DNA of 64,000 bases, taken from Enterobacter cloacae (lineage in GTDB: Bacteria; Pseudomonadota; Gammaproteobacteria; Enterobacterales; Enterobacteriaceae). The stretch lies in contig AP022133.1 of assembly GCA_014169315.1 (NCBI GenBank), positions 2,294,001 through 2,358,000 on the forward strand, written 5' to 3'. Shown here piece by piece: positions 45,704 to 54,600 of the stretch. How positions within the stretch are numbered: the stretch's first letter is position 1; the number at the start of each line of letters is the position of its first letter. The position numbers and the translations under genes are program-made. Below the pieces are notes generated by a model, which was not told the DNA's origin, ran no database searches, and saw only the letters and a program-made list of their open reading frames with translations.

Positions 45704-46456
45704 ATGCTCACCAGCCAGCGAAAGCAGTTAATCCTCGAAAAATTACAGGCAGAAGGTCAGGTTCAGTCGAAAGCGCTCAGCATGCTTTTCACGGTTTCTG
45801 AGGATACGATCCGTCGTGACTTACGTGAGCTGGCGGCAGAAGGGCGTTTACAACGTGTACACGGTGGCGCGCTGCCGTCATCTTCGGCGATTGCACCGTT
45901 TGCAGAACGGCAGTCTCTGAAAATGGATGCGAAAAAAAGGGTCGCTCGTAAAGGCGCACAGCTTATTTCTCCGGGCCAGGTGGTGATCATTGATGGAGGG
46001 ACAACCACATCGGAACTGATTACGTTCTTACCCTCTGACCTGAATATTACCGTGGTGACGCACAGCCCGGGTATCGCGCTGGGGTTGGTTAATCATCCTG
46101 CCATTGAGGTTATCCTCATTGGTGGGCGTTTATACAAACATTCGATTGTGACGGTTGGTGCGGCGGCCATTGAAGGCATTGGTAATATTCATGCGGATCT
46201 CTTTTTCATGGGGGTCACAGGGATCCACCCGGATACCGGACTTACCACCGGTGATTTTGAAGAAGCGTGCATCAAACGCGCATTTTCCGGCAGAGCCGCA
46301 GAGACCGTAGTTCTTGCTTCACCGGAAAAAATTAATTCGGCATCATCGTTTGTGATTGGTGATTTGTCGCTGGTTAATACCATTGTTGTGGAAGACGATA
46401 CCGATAAAGCCTGGATAAACGCGATAACGGGAAAGGGGGTGTCGGTGGTGATGTAA
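45704..46456 (+). CDS. DeoR/GlpR-family transcriptional regulator
   Basis: This 250-residue regulator has an N-terminal DeoR helix-turn-helix (VQSKALSMLFTVSEDTIRRD, HGGALP) and a C-terminal sugar-phosphate sensing domain with DGGTTTSELI. It is divergent from the NudK-like gene with 86 bp between the starts, so it may control it in response to a phosphorylated sugar or nucleoside (inference). Confidence 0.9.
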   Translation: MLTSQRKQLILEKLQAEGQVQSKALSMLFTVSEDTIRRDLRELAAEGRLQRVHGGALPSSSAIAPFAERQSLKMDAKKRVARKGAQLISPGQVVIIDGGTTTSELITFLPSDLNITVVTHSPGIALGLVNHPAIEVILIGGRLYKHSIVTVGAAAIEGIGNIHADLFFMGVTGIHPDTGLTTGDFEEACIKRAFSGRAAETVVLASPEKINSASSFVIGDLSLVNTIVVEDDTDKAWINAITGKGVSVVM

Positions 46457-46594
46457 GCCTACCCGTTTTAGTTCCACGCACTGTTGAGATGTGACGTATG
46501 ATGCCAGGATGTCGGTATGTACGGCGAGGGTGGGGCGGTTCACCAACATCACCTGACTCAACTTGATAGATGCAACCTGAATACGGAGCACCAG

Positions 46595-47131
46595 ATGGTC
46601 ACTACACACGTTTTTATCGCGGCCAGTCTTGATGGCTACATCGCCCGGCAGGATGGAGATATCGACTGGCTGTTGCAGCGCGATGACCCGGCAGAAGATC
46701 ACGGTTACGCAGAGTTCATCGCGGACAAAGATTGGATCGTTATGGGCCGGGGAAGCTATGAGAAGGTGCTGACCTTTGCTGAGTGGCCTTATGACCTGCC
46801 CGTGCTGGTGCTCTCCCGGCAGCTAACCGATCCCCCCGTGCCCGAGGCGCTTAAGGGAAAAGTGCAGTTCTCCCGCCGCGCACCAAAGGAGGTGATTGAG
46901 GATCTGGCGGCACAGAACGTACATCGCGTCTATATCGATGGCGGCCAGTTGATACAGTCGTTCCTGCGTGAGGGGCTGGTCGCTGATATCGTTATCACTA
47001 CCGTTCCTGTCCTGCTCGGTTCAGGAAAACCGCTGTTCGGAAATCTGCTCCAGGATGTCGATTTGACGTTATTATCAAGCCGCAGCTTCCCTTCGGGCCT
47101 GGTGCAGTCGCACTATCGGGTGATGTCATAA
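46595..47131 (+). CDS. RibD C-terminal/dihydrofolate-reductase-like protein
   Basis: The family landmarks of this 178-residue protein are FIAASLDGYIARQDGDIDWL, WIVMGRGSYEKVL and VYIDGGQLIQSFL (NADPH-binding part). It probably reduces a small substrate with NADPH, but family members rarely have a known function. ATG 46595 follows ACGGAG. It converges on the remains of an HxlR-type regulator. Confidence 0.88.
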   Translation: MVTTHVFIAASLDGYIARQDGDIDWLLQRDDPAEDHGYAEFIADKDWIVMGRGSYEKVLTFAEWPYDLPVLVLSRQLTDPPVPEALKGKVQFSRRAPKEVIEDLAAQNVHRVYIDGGQLIQSFLREGLVADIVITTVPVLLGSGKPLFGNLLQDVDLTLLSSRSFPSGLVQSHYRVMS

Positions 47132-47160
47132 ACAGACATCCAGAGGATGCTAATTTCCAG

Positions 47161-47439
47161 TCAAAGCTTCTTTCCGAATTGACTGTCACACACTGATATC
47201 TGGACGTTTTTTGGATCAACAACCTTACCGCATGCGGTAACAAAGGCGCTACGCAGCACTTCTCCACTTTCTTTATCAGATAAAACAATATGAGGTGTGT
47301 CGTGCAGTATATTTTTATGTCCCCACTCCATCATAGAGATAAGAATTGGGGCAAGACTACGACCTTTTGCTGTAAGAACATACTCATACCGTTCACGTGT
47401 ACCTTCTTCCTGATAGGGGATTTTACAAAGCAGACCAAG
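47161..47439 (-). pseudogene. 3' remnant of an HxlR-family regulator
   Basis: Reading the minus strand from 47439 gives about 92 residues that match the C-terminal half of HxlR winged-helix regulators: LLCKIPYQEEGTRERYEYVL, TAKGRSLAPILISMMEWGH, then a tail ending DSQFGKKL and TGA. An in-frame stop (47440-47442) lies immediately upstream, and the N-terminal helix-turn-helix is missing in all frames. There is no start codon in a plausible place. The DNA is AT-rich compared with its neighbours. I interpret it as a truncated gene. Confidence 0.72.
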
Positions 47440-47530
47440 TTAAAATTACCCAGAGTAAGAGAGAAGGGGAATATCAGGTGTGGCGACGCAGCCGTTCGTG
47501 CAACATCAATGCGGCGGATGGCTGGAGTGT

Positions 47531-47566
47531 AAAAAAACCTTACCGCCCGGCAGGAAGGCGATAAGG
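47531..47566 (-). terminator. Terminator of the barrel-protein operon
   Basis: On the minus strand CCTTATCGCC pairs with GGCGGTAAGG (one internal mismatch) and is followed by seven T residues. It lies 83 bp past the stop of the outer-membrane barrel gene. Confidence 0.85.
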
Positions 47567-47648
47567 TCAGGCAAAAAGTGGCATAAACATGAAGAGAGCG
47601 AGAAAAGATACCTGAAAAGAGGGCGATGAAACTCTCAGTCAAATGGCT

Positions 47649-48341
47649 TTACAGGACGTAACGAACACCAAATACAAATTCATTGTTGACCAGACGGCCG
47701 CGCAGATTTTCATCCTGCAGACCACGGGCGTTCACAAAGGTGTTACGACCACTTTCAATATTGCCCATATCGACATAGCGATAAGTGGCGTACAGCGTCA
47801 GGTCGTCAATCACTTCATAAGAGGTGCCTGCACCCACAGAGTACGTAAAGTTGGTTTGCGTATTACCGGCGAACTCACGGCTGTCATTACCCTGCCAGCC
47901 ACCCACTTTCACTTTCGCCACACCGGCACCCGCGGTTGCGTACAGGGCGAATTTATCGGTAATCATAAAGTCACGATAAACGTTGAGCATTGCTCGTTCA
48001 GAATCAACCTTCATGTGGTTGAAACTGGTCGCAAAAGTGGAAGAGCCGCTGGTGAATTCCGTCTTTTCTTTAAAAACGTATTCAGCTTCGGTACGCCAGT
48101 TATTGCCGAACTGATAGCCGACAGCCACGGAACCGTTCTGCTTGTGCTCTTTTTCATCCCCGGCTACAAAAGAACCGATCCCCGGGCGTTCGCTCAGATT
48201 CATGCTCTTTGCCTTCTGATGGGTATCAATCAGGTTCAGGGCACCGTAATAGCCTTCTTTAGCGTTTTCAGCTGCCAGTAATGGACTGGAAGCGCACAGT
48301 GAAATCACAGAGGCGAATAAAACACGTGGCGTTACTTTCAT
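47649..48341 (-). CDS. Outer-membrane beta-barrel protein (Opa/OmpX-like)
   Basis: This 230-residue protein has a Sec signal peptide (to about LLAAENA) and alternating aromatic/polar strands typical of an eight-stranded outer-membrane barrel: VGYQFGNNWRTEAEYVF, LNVYRDFMI, FALYATAGAGVAKVKVGG and a C-terminal NEFVFGVRYVL. It belongs to the OMP_b-brl/OmpX-like group. It follows the GlcG/HbpS-like gene by 46 bp and probably shares its transcript, which the terminator at 47531 ends. Function unknown; adhesion or stress protection is possible. Confidence 0.86.
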   Translation of the reverse strand: MKVTPRVLFASVISLCASSPLLAAENAKEGYYGALNLIDTHQKAKSMNLSERPGIGSFVAGDEKEHKQNGSVAVGYQFGNNWRTEAEYVFKEKTEFTSGSSTFATSFNHMKVDSERAMLNVYRDFMITDKFALYATAGAGVAKVKVGGWQGNDSREFAGNTQTNFTYSVGAGTSYEVIDDLTLYATYRYVDMGNIESGRNTFVNARGLQDENLRGRLVNNEFVFGVRYVL

Positions 48342-48387
48342 AATAAGGTCCTTTTTTATTTTCCCAATAAATTGTGAATCGCTTTAC

Positions 48388-48861
48388 TTATTGCAGTTTT
48401 TTAATGGCATCGAGTGCACAGGCTTCATCAATATCACCACTCGGAGCGCCGCCAATGCCAATGGCACCGATAGTGGTGTTATTTTCTTTAACCGGTACGC
48501 CGCCGGCTAATAATAAGAAGCCAGGAATATCGCCGAGATTTTTCGCTGCCGGATACTTGTTCGAGTTTTCCAGAAGCTGGCTCGTGGCCGCACCGCTGGA
48601 GGCAGAGGTGAATGCTTTCTGGTAGCTGGCGGTCAGGGTATGTGGGCCGGCGTTATCCATACGCTGTACCGCGCGGGTGACACCTGCAGCATCAACAACC
48701 GTTACGCTGACATTGTACCCTTTAGCACTGCACGATTTAACGGCTTCACTGGCCAGTACAGAAGCCTGTTCCAGAGACAAGGTGGACTGCGTCAGCGATT
48801 TGGCGTGAGCGGTCATCGTTAATGCCGTGAGCACAGGCAAAATAAGAAATCTTTTTTTCAC
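48388..48861 (-). CDS. GlcG/HbpS-family periplasmic protein (DUF336)
   Basis: This 157-residue protein has a signal peptide (MKKRFLILPVLTALTMTAHA) and a Haem_degrading/GlcG-like domain with VTVVDAAGVTRAVQRMDNAG and the glycine-rich IGAIGIGGAPSGDIDEACA. In Streptomyces, secreted HbpS binds haem and modulates a sensor kinase, but most family members have no known role. The start is GTG 48861. It lies between a 37-residue membrane peptide gene (12 bp upstream) and the barrel gene. Confidence 0.87.
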   Translation of the reverse strand: MKKRFLILPVLTALTMTAHAKSLTQSTLSLEQASVLASEAVKSCSAKGYNVSVTVVDAAGVTRAVQRMDNAGPHTLTASYQKAFTSASSGAATSQLLENSNKYPAAKNLGDIPGFLLLAGGVPVKENNTTIGAIGIGGAPSGDIDEACALDAIKKLQ

Positions 48862-48873
48862 AAGGAATACCTT

Positions 48874-48987
48874 TTAATTAACAGGGGTAAATAATAAAAA
48901 TAAAACGCCCATGAGGTTGACCAGCAAGAGCATCAGGATAAGAAAACGTATTTCTGTTGTGGTGGTTTCAAATAAATTATTTAACAT
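48874..48987 (-). CDS. 37-residue single-span membrane peptide
   Basis: ATG 48987 follows AAGAAGG at ideal spacing and opens a 38-codon frame ending TAA at 48874. The product begins MLNNLFETTTTEIR and continues with a hydrophobic stretch FLILMLLLVNLMGVLFLLF, so it should be one membrane helix with a short N-terminal tail. It is 12 bp upstream of the GlcG/HbpS-like gene in the same direction. I recognise no homologue. The ribosome site, tight operon spacing and clean hydrophobic profile make it a probable real small protein. Confidence 0.68.
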   Translation of the reverse strand: MLNNLFETTTTEIRFLILMLLLVNLMGVLFLLFTPVN

Positions 48988-49077
48988 GGCAACCTTCTTT
49001 ATTTTAAAAGCGCTGCCATGGTGACAACGGGGTTACTATATAAATTTCATGGTAGTGAAATACATGAGGGCAGGATG

Positions 49078-49116
49078 ATAGGCTTGTAAGGGAAGGACTA
49101 TAGGCTTGTAGTCCTT
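49078..49116 (-). promoter_or_regulatory. Direct and inverted repeats upstream of the small-peptide operon
   Basis: ATAGGCTTGTA occurs twice (49078-49088 and 49100-49110) with a 22-bp period, about two helical turns. The second copy is embedded in a perfect inverted repeat, AAGGACTA (49093-49100) with TAGTCCTT (49109-49116). It is about 90 bp upstream of the peptide start and just past the REC-HPt stop. It could bind one of the LuxR-type regulators encoded next to it. Confidence 0.5.
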
Positions 49117-49140
49117 GTCGGTGAAAAATGCCGTGCTGGC

Positions 49141-49932
49141 TCAGGAGCCGGTTGGTACCCGCGTGATGGGCCACCGTGTTGTGGTGTACACCGAAATCGC
49201 CTGATTCAGCGCCGCCAGGGTGGTCAGCAGAGTCTGGAGGCGAGGCAGAATTTCAGCCTCAACGGGAAGCGTCACTGTTTTGCATGCGTTTTCAAGGACG
49301 CGACACTGTTGCGCTAGCGTATGTGCGCCAATGATATCGGCGGCACCGGCCAGGCGATGTAAGCGATGCGCCAGCGCTGCCCACTTGCCCTGGCACGCCA
49401 GCGGGAGGCAAGACTGCATGTCGCGTTGGTTTTCATCTCGTGTGGTGTTAAGCAGGGTGAATAATAAGGGGGGATTGTGGCTGGTTAATGACTGCAGGGT
49501 ATCCAGATTGATGAACCGGGCAAGACCCTCCGGGTGAGCGAGAACCGGGGATTTGTCCTTTTGGGATAGCCGTTGTAGACCTGCCTCCAGCTGCTTCAGG
49601 TGGAGTGGTTTGAAAAGGCAGTCGTCCATCCCGGCGGCAATACAACGGCGATGTTCTTCGGGCTGAGCATTCGCGGTGAGACCAAGAATAATTAACGGTT
49701 GTTGCTGCCGTTCTCGTAACAACCGGGTGAGGGTCAGTCCGTCCATCACTGGCATCTGACAATCGGTTATGAGCAGGTCAAAATGCTGTTCGCTACAGCA
49801 TTCAAGGGCTTGTTCACCGTTTTCCGCCTCGACAACCTCATGTCCCAGTCGGGTCAACTGCTGTCGTAGCAGGAGTCGGTTTGCCGGGTGATCGTCTACA
49901 GTCAGTATGCGCAGTGGGTGAGTCGGCGTCAT
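49141..49932 (-). CDS. Receiver-HPt phosphorelay protein, EvgS C-terminal-like, no kinase
   Basis: This 263-residue protein has a receiver domain (acidic pair D13/D14, phospho-acceptor D57 in LLITDCQMP, T86 region GLTAN, K108 in LFKP) joined to an HPt domain with candidate phospho-His H192 (LHRLAGAADIIG). The sequence resembles the last part of E. coli EvgS/BvgS hybrid kinases, but there are no periplasmic sensor, membrane, PAS or kinase domains upstream. The open frame starts cleanly at MTPTHPLRILTVDDHPANRL, 26 bp after the EvgA-like gene in the same direction. It could pass phosphate between an unlinked kinase and the adjacent regulator, or drain it. Confidence 0.85.
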   Translation of the reverse strand: MTPTHPLRILTVDDHPANRLLLRQQLTRLGHEVVEAENGEQALECCSEQHFDLLITDCQMPVMDGLTLTRLLRERQQQPLIILGLTANAQPEEHRRCIAAGMDDCLFKPLHLKQLEAGLQRLSQKDKSPVLAHPEGLARFINLDTLQSLTSHNPPLLFTLLNTTRDENQRDMQSCLPLACQGKWAALAHRLHRLAGAADIIGAHTLAQQCRVLENACKTVTLPVEAEILPRLQTLLTTLAALNQAISVYTTTRWPITRVPTGS

Positions 49933-49958
49933 GTTACCCTTTTAGGTCGGATGTTGGC

Positions 49959-50585
49959 TCAGTCTATTTTGTTGCGTTGGGCGAAATTATAGATGTCTAT
50001 CGACGTCCGGAGATCGAGCTTTTTCATCATACGGCGTTTATAGGTACTGACGGTTTTATCGCTGACCATCATTTTTACGGCAATCTCGATAACTTTATGC
50101 CCTTTTGTCAGAAAGTGCAGAACCTGCAGTTCCTTTTCAGACAGGCTGGCGATTTTATCTTTGTCGTCCAGAGGAATATCGCCAGCGGCGTTCTGGCGGG
50201 CGCGATTAATGGGGAAAAAACCGTAGCCACTTTTGATAGCGCGGATAGCGTCATGAAGTTCCGACAGATTATTGCGCTTGCTGATGAAGCCATCGGCACC
50301 TGCTCCGGCACAGCGCTTAATATAATGATCGTCATCCTTTCCCGTCAGAAACAGGATCCCACCTTTAAAGTCATTCGCACGTAGTCGCTGGACAACATTA
50401 ATCCCATTGATTGAGGGAATATCGATATCGACGATAACCAGATCCGGAAGTAACTGACGTACCTGCTGTACGGCCTTCAGGCCATCATCCGTTTCGCCGA
50501 TCACCGTCATCCCGTCTTTTTCCAACAACATTCTCACCGCCAGACGGGCAACCGGGTGGTCGTCCACGATTAATACGCTATTCAT
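49959..50585 (-). CDS. EvgA-like LuxR-type response regulator
   Basis: This 208-residue protein has a receiver with intact chemistry (D8/D9, phospho-acceptor D53 in VIVDIDIP, T81 region, K103) and a C-terminal LuxR/NarL helix-turn-helix (IEIAVKMMVSDKTVSTYKRRM). It closely resembles E. coli EvgA, including the end YNFAQRNKID. The gene for REC-HPt follows by 26 bp, so the order regulator then EvgS-like tail mirrors evgAS, without the sensor kinase. Confidence 0.9.
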   Translation of the reverse strand: MNSVLIVDDHPVARLAVRMLLEKDGMTVIGETDDGLKAVQQVRQLLPDLVIVDIDIPSINGINVVQRLRANDFKGGILFLTGKDDDHYIKRCAGAGADGFISKRNNLSELHDAIRAIKSGYGFFPINRARQNAAGDIPLDDKDKIASLSEKELQVLHFLTKGHKVIEIAVKMMVSDKTVSTYKRRMMKKLDLRTSIDIYNFAQRNKID

Positions 50586-50713
50586 TTTATCATCCTGTTT
50601 TAATGGGCTATGCCTCTTTGCGGCGTCACTTTCAAAAACCGCTCACTGTCTCTCCTTTCCACTATCGTCGTGAGGTGCGTGGTCGATAGTCAAATTGTCG
50701 GGACGTTTTTTGC

Positions 50714-51337
50714 TCAATACAGATAATTACGTTTTGCCAGATCCACCAGTTCAGTTAATTTGGAAATTTTAAATTTCGCCATGATTCGCTTTTTATAGGC
50801 GCTGACTCTTTTATTATTTATGTTCATCATCGCAGCAATGACCTGATTGCTGTAGCCAGCAGATATGTAATGCAAGATACAGATGTCAGTATGGGATAAC
50901 GATAATAAAAATGAGGCGTCTCGCGGGTATTTCTTTCGATGCACTTTCAGTTCATTGCCATAACAGAACTGGCCAGACACGACCTTATCGATAGTGCTGA
51001 CAATGTTGTCCAGCGCACTGCTTTTATTGAGATAGCCCGCCGCACCGGCCTTTTTACTCAGTTGAATGTGAAAATCACTGGATGATGAGGATAAAATCAA
51101 TACCTGTGTAACAGGGATGTTTTGTATTAACTGAGCCAGAGATGAAAAGACGTCTGGCTGTTGTTGCAGATGCTCCATAATGACCAGGTCGACATTGAAC
51201 AATGAAATATTGTCCATCAATTCTTCCATTGTGCCAAACTGCGCGACAACCTGATGGCCTTGTTCTGATAATAAGCCCTGGAGTCCAGCGCGAAGCAGTG
51301 GGCTGGAGTCCATGACAATGACTTTTTTGCCTGACAT
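50714..51337 (-). CDS. LuxR-type regulator with pseudo-receiver (Asp to Glu)
   Basis: This 207-residue paralogue of the neighbouring EvgA-like protein has a LuxR/NarL helix-turn-helix (SNQVIAAMMNINNKRVSAYK) and a degenerate receiver. The phospho-acceptor position is E55 (LVIMEHL instead of VIVDID) and the acidic pair is D10-S11; K105 is kept. Glu can mimic phospho-Asp, so it may be active without phosphorylation. ATG 51337 is used; an in-frame TTG at 51388 would add 17 residues. It is the regulator nearest to the divergent adhesin promoter. Confidence 0.88.
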   Translation of the reverse strand: MSGKKVIVMDSSPLLRAGLQGLLSEQGHQVVAQFGTMEELMDNISLFNVDLVIMEHLQQQPDVFSSLAQLIQNIPVTQVLILSSSSSDFHIQLSKKAGAAGYLNKSSALDNIVSTIDKVVSGQFCYGNELKVHRKKYPRDASFLLSLSHTDICILHYISAGYSNQVIAAMMNINNKRVSAYKKRIMAKFKISKLTELVDLAKRNYLY

Positions 51338-51648
51338 TCCTGATTGTCCTGATTCGGGTAAGGAAAAATTTATTTTCCATCTCGTCAACGCAAATTGGGC
51401 TAAGACTTGTCTTTAACTGAAATTTTATTTCCCCCCCATCATTGCAACCCTGTCTGGCCCGCCAGATGGCGGGCCATTCCTTTTATTACTTCTCCTGACA
51501 AGCTTATCCAGACCGTTTGCGACAGGTCTTATTAAGCCACAGACGGTCAGACCGGAAGATAGCGTCAGCCAGGGAAAGTATCCCGTATGGAAGTGCGTCT
51601 GGCGCGTTGCGCAGACACAGATCGATTATTTACACGAGAATTTAGCGA
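51338..51648. other. Divergent control region and leader of the giant adhesin operon
   Basis: This 311-bp gap holds no gene. A GC-rich hairpin at 51455-51476 (TGGCCCGCC with GGCGGGCCA, 4-base loop) followed by TTCCTTTTATT looks like a terminator or attenuator in the plus direction. It is preceded by a C7 run at 51430-51436. The remaining 170 bp form a long leader before the adhesin ATG, which has only a weak ribosome site. Confidence 0.5.
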
Positions 51649-54600
51649 ATGAATCTCAAACCAGTAAATATTGCAGTCGTTGATAAAGACACGATTGTCA
51701 AAGCTGACGTTCTGCGCAGTGAAAAAATTGGCAGTGCAGTCAAAATTAAAGCCATCCCTAACGCGAAGTACATTCTTGCGGAAGGCGAGAACGGCGTTGC
51801 GCCAGAAAACATTACCCTGAAACGTGTCGGTAAAGACCTGTTCATCATGCTGGAAGGCACCGATGAAGATCAGCCTCAGCTGATTATTGAAGATTATTTC
51901 GATAATCCCGGTGAACTGGTGGGTAAAGGTGAAGACGGCCAGTGGCACGAATACATCGCCACTGATGGTGATGACGATCATGAAGCTGCTTTCCTGCTGG
52001 ACGGTGAATCCTCAGCCCATGCGCTGGGCGCTGGCGCTATTGCCAGTCTTGACGGTCTGGCGGTTGCGGGCACCGCGTTTTCTCCTGCCTTGCTGGCTCT
52101 GGGGGCGTTAGCCGCTATTGGCGCGGCGATTGGTATTGGGGCCATTGTTCGTCATAACCGTGGTGGAAAAGAGGGTGGCAATGACGACGATGGCGTGGTC
52201 ACGCCAGCGCCTGTTCAGACGCCTGAACTGAAAAATGTACACGACGACTTTGGTAGCAAAACCGGCACGATCCCGCAAAACGGCGTGACCGATGACACCA
52301 CGCCAACCTTCAGCGGTATTGGCCACCCTGGCGATACCGTTGAATTTTGGGAAAACGGCATCAAGCTGGGCGAAACCCGCGTAGATAGCGAGGGTAACTG
52401 GACGTGGACGCCAGAAAACCCGCTGTCTCAGGGCGATCACAGTATCGTGCTGATCGGCAAAGGTGCCGATGGCCGCACCAGTACGCCGGGCGATCCGTTT
52501 GATTTCACCATTGCACCCGATGCACCGGGCAAGCCTGTTATTGGTGAAGTGGAAGATGACGTTGGTCCTGTTACGGGTCCTATTCATAACGGTGACACCA
52601 CCGATGACGCCCAGCCTGTGTTTCGTGGCGAAGGCGCTAACCCGGGCGATACCGTTGAACTGATTGTCGACGATGAAGTTGTGGGCACCGCTATCGTCGG
52701 CGAAGACGGCAACTGGGAAGTGACCCCGGAAAACCCGCTGCCGGAAGGTTCCCATGAAGGGAAGGTCGTTATTCGCGATCCTGAGGGCAACGCCAGCGAA
52801 CCGTCCGATCCAATCGAGTTTATCGTCGACCTGACGCCGCCAGAAAAGCCGGTGATTGGCGAGGTAGAAGATGACGTCGGCCCGATTGTTGGCCCAATTC
52901 ACAATGGTGACACCACCGATGACACCCTGCCTGTTTTCCGCGGCGAAGGTGCTGAGCCGGGCGACACCGTTGAACTGATTATCGACGATAAGGTCGTGGG
53001 TACGGCGATCGTGGGTGACGACGGAAAATGGGAAGTAACCCCGGAAAACCCACTGGCAGAAGGCAAGCATGAAGCCGTCGTGGTGATCACCGACCCTGCG
53101 GGCAACGCCAGCGAGCCGTCCGATCCTGTCGAGTTTATTGTCGACCTGACGCCGCCAGAAAAGCCGGTGATTGGTGAGGTAGAAGATGACGTCGACCCGA
53201 TCGTTGGCCCAATTCACAACGGTGACACCACCGATGACACCCAGCCTGTTTTCCGTGGCGAAGGCGCTGTGCCGGGTGAAACCGTTGAGCTGATTATTGA
53301 CGACGAAGTCGTGGGTACCGCAATCGTAGGTGACGACGGGAAATGGGAAGTAACCCCGGAAAACCCTCTGGCGGAAGGCGAACATGAAGCGGTCGTGGTG
53401 ATCACCGATCCGGCGGGCAACGCCAGTGAACCGTCCGATCCGATTGGCTTTATTGTCGACACCACGCCTCCGGCCAAACCGACCATCGATACCGTGTTCG
53501 ATGATGTGGGCGGCAAAACCGGCAACCTGACGCCAGGTGAGATCACGGATGACAGCACCCCGACCTTTAGCGGGACCGCTGAAGAGAACAGTCTGGTGTA
53601 CATCGTGGTGAACGGCAACGTGGTGGATTCCGTACGCGCAACGGAAAGCGGTACCTGGACCTGGGAACCGTCTCCGGCGCTGGCTAACGGCTCGTATAAC
53701 GTCAGCGTTATTGCTGAGGATAAGGCAGGCCTGCGTTCTGAACCGTCCGACAGTTTCGACTTTAGCGTGCAGTCCGGTGGTGTGCCAACGGCTCCGGCGA
53801 TCACTGATGTTATCGACGACGTCGAGTCGCATACCGGCACTGTACAGCATAACGGCGTCACTAACGACGATAAGCCGACCATCACCGGGACCGGTCAGGA
53901 TGGCACCACCGTTTATCTGTACGACGGCGCGAACCCGAATCCGATCGGCAGCGCGGTGGTGACTGGCGGACGCTGGACCATCGACTTTGATACCCCACTG
54001 GCGCAGGGCGAGCACCGCTTCCGTGCTGTCGCGGAAAATGCCACCGGCAACCGCAGCCCGGAGACGGGTGAGTGGGTTATTAACATTGATTCCGTTGCAC
54101 CAGGTCAGGCGACTGACATTGAGCTGTGGGATGACTTCGGTACGCCGGGGATCATCGCCGATAACGATACCACCGATGACAACACCCCAACCTATCGCGG
54201 GAAGGGTGAAGCAGGCGGTACGGCGATTATCGATCTGGGTGATGGCACCACCGTACGCGTACCGATTGATGGCAGCGGTAACTGGAGCTACACCCCGGCC
54301 CCTGCGCTGGCAGATGGCGACTACACCTGGAAAGTGTCGATTGAAGACAAAGCGGGTAACGTCGGCCCGGCGTCTGACCCGATCCACTTCACCGTGGACA
54401 CCAGCGGTAACGGCATCTCCATCAGCCACGTTGTGGATGATGAAGGTAGCGTTCAGGGCAATCTGGCCAGCGGCAGCCACACCGATGACACGACCCCAAC
54501 GGTTGTGGGCCGCGCGACGCCTGGCTCCATCGTGAAAGTGTACGTTGACGGCAAGCTGGTTGACAGCGTGATTGCCGACCCGACCACGGGTCAATGGCAG

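Noticed and set aside
47290..47532. 80-residue plus-strand open frame
   Set aside because: It is antisense to the HxlR remnant and has no family resemblance.
48965..51648. Full evgS-like sensor kinase
   Set aside because: Only receiver and HPt domains are present. No H-box, N-box or G-box and no membrane sensor can be found in either flanking gap.
52534..53478. Regular direct repeats as a CRISPR-like array
   Set aside because: Units are 315 bp, translate in frame and have no spacers; they are protein domain repeats.
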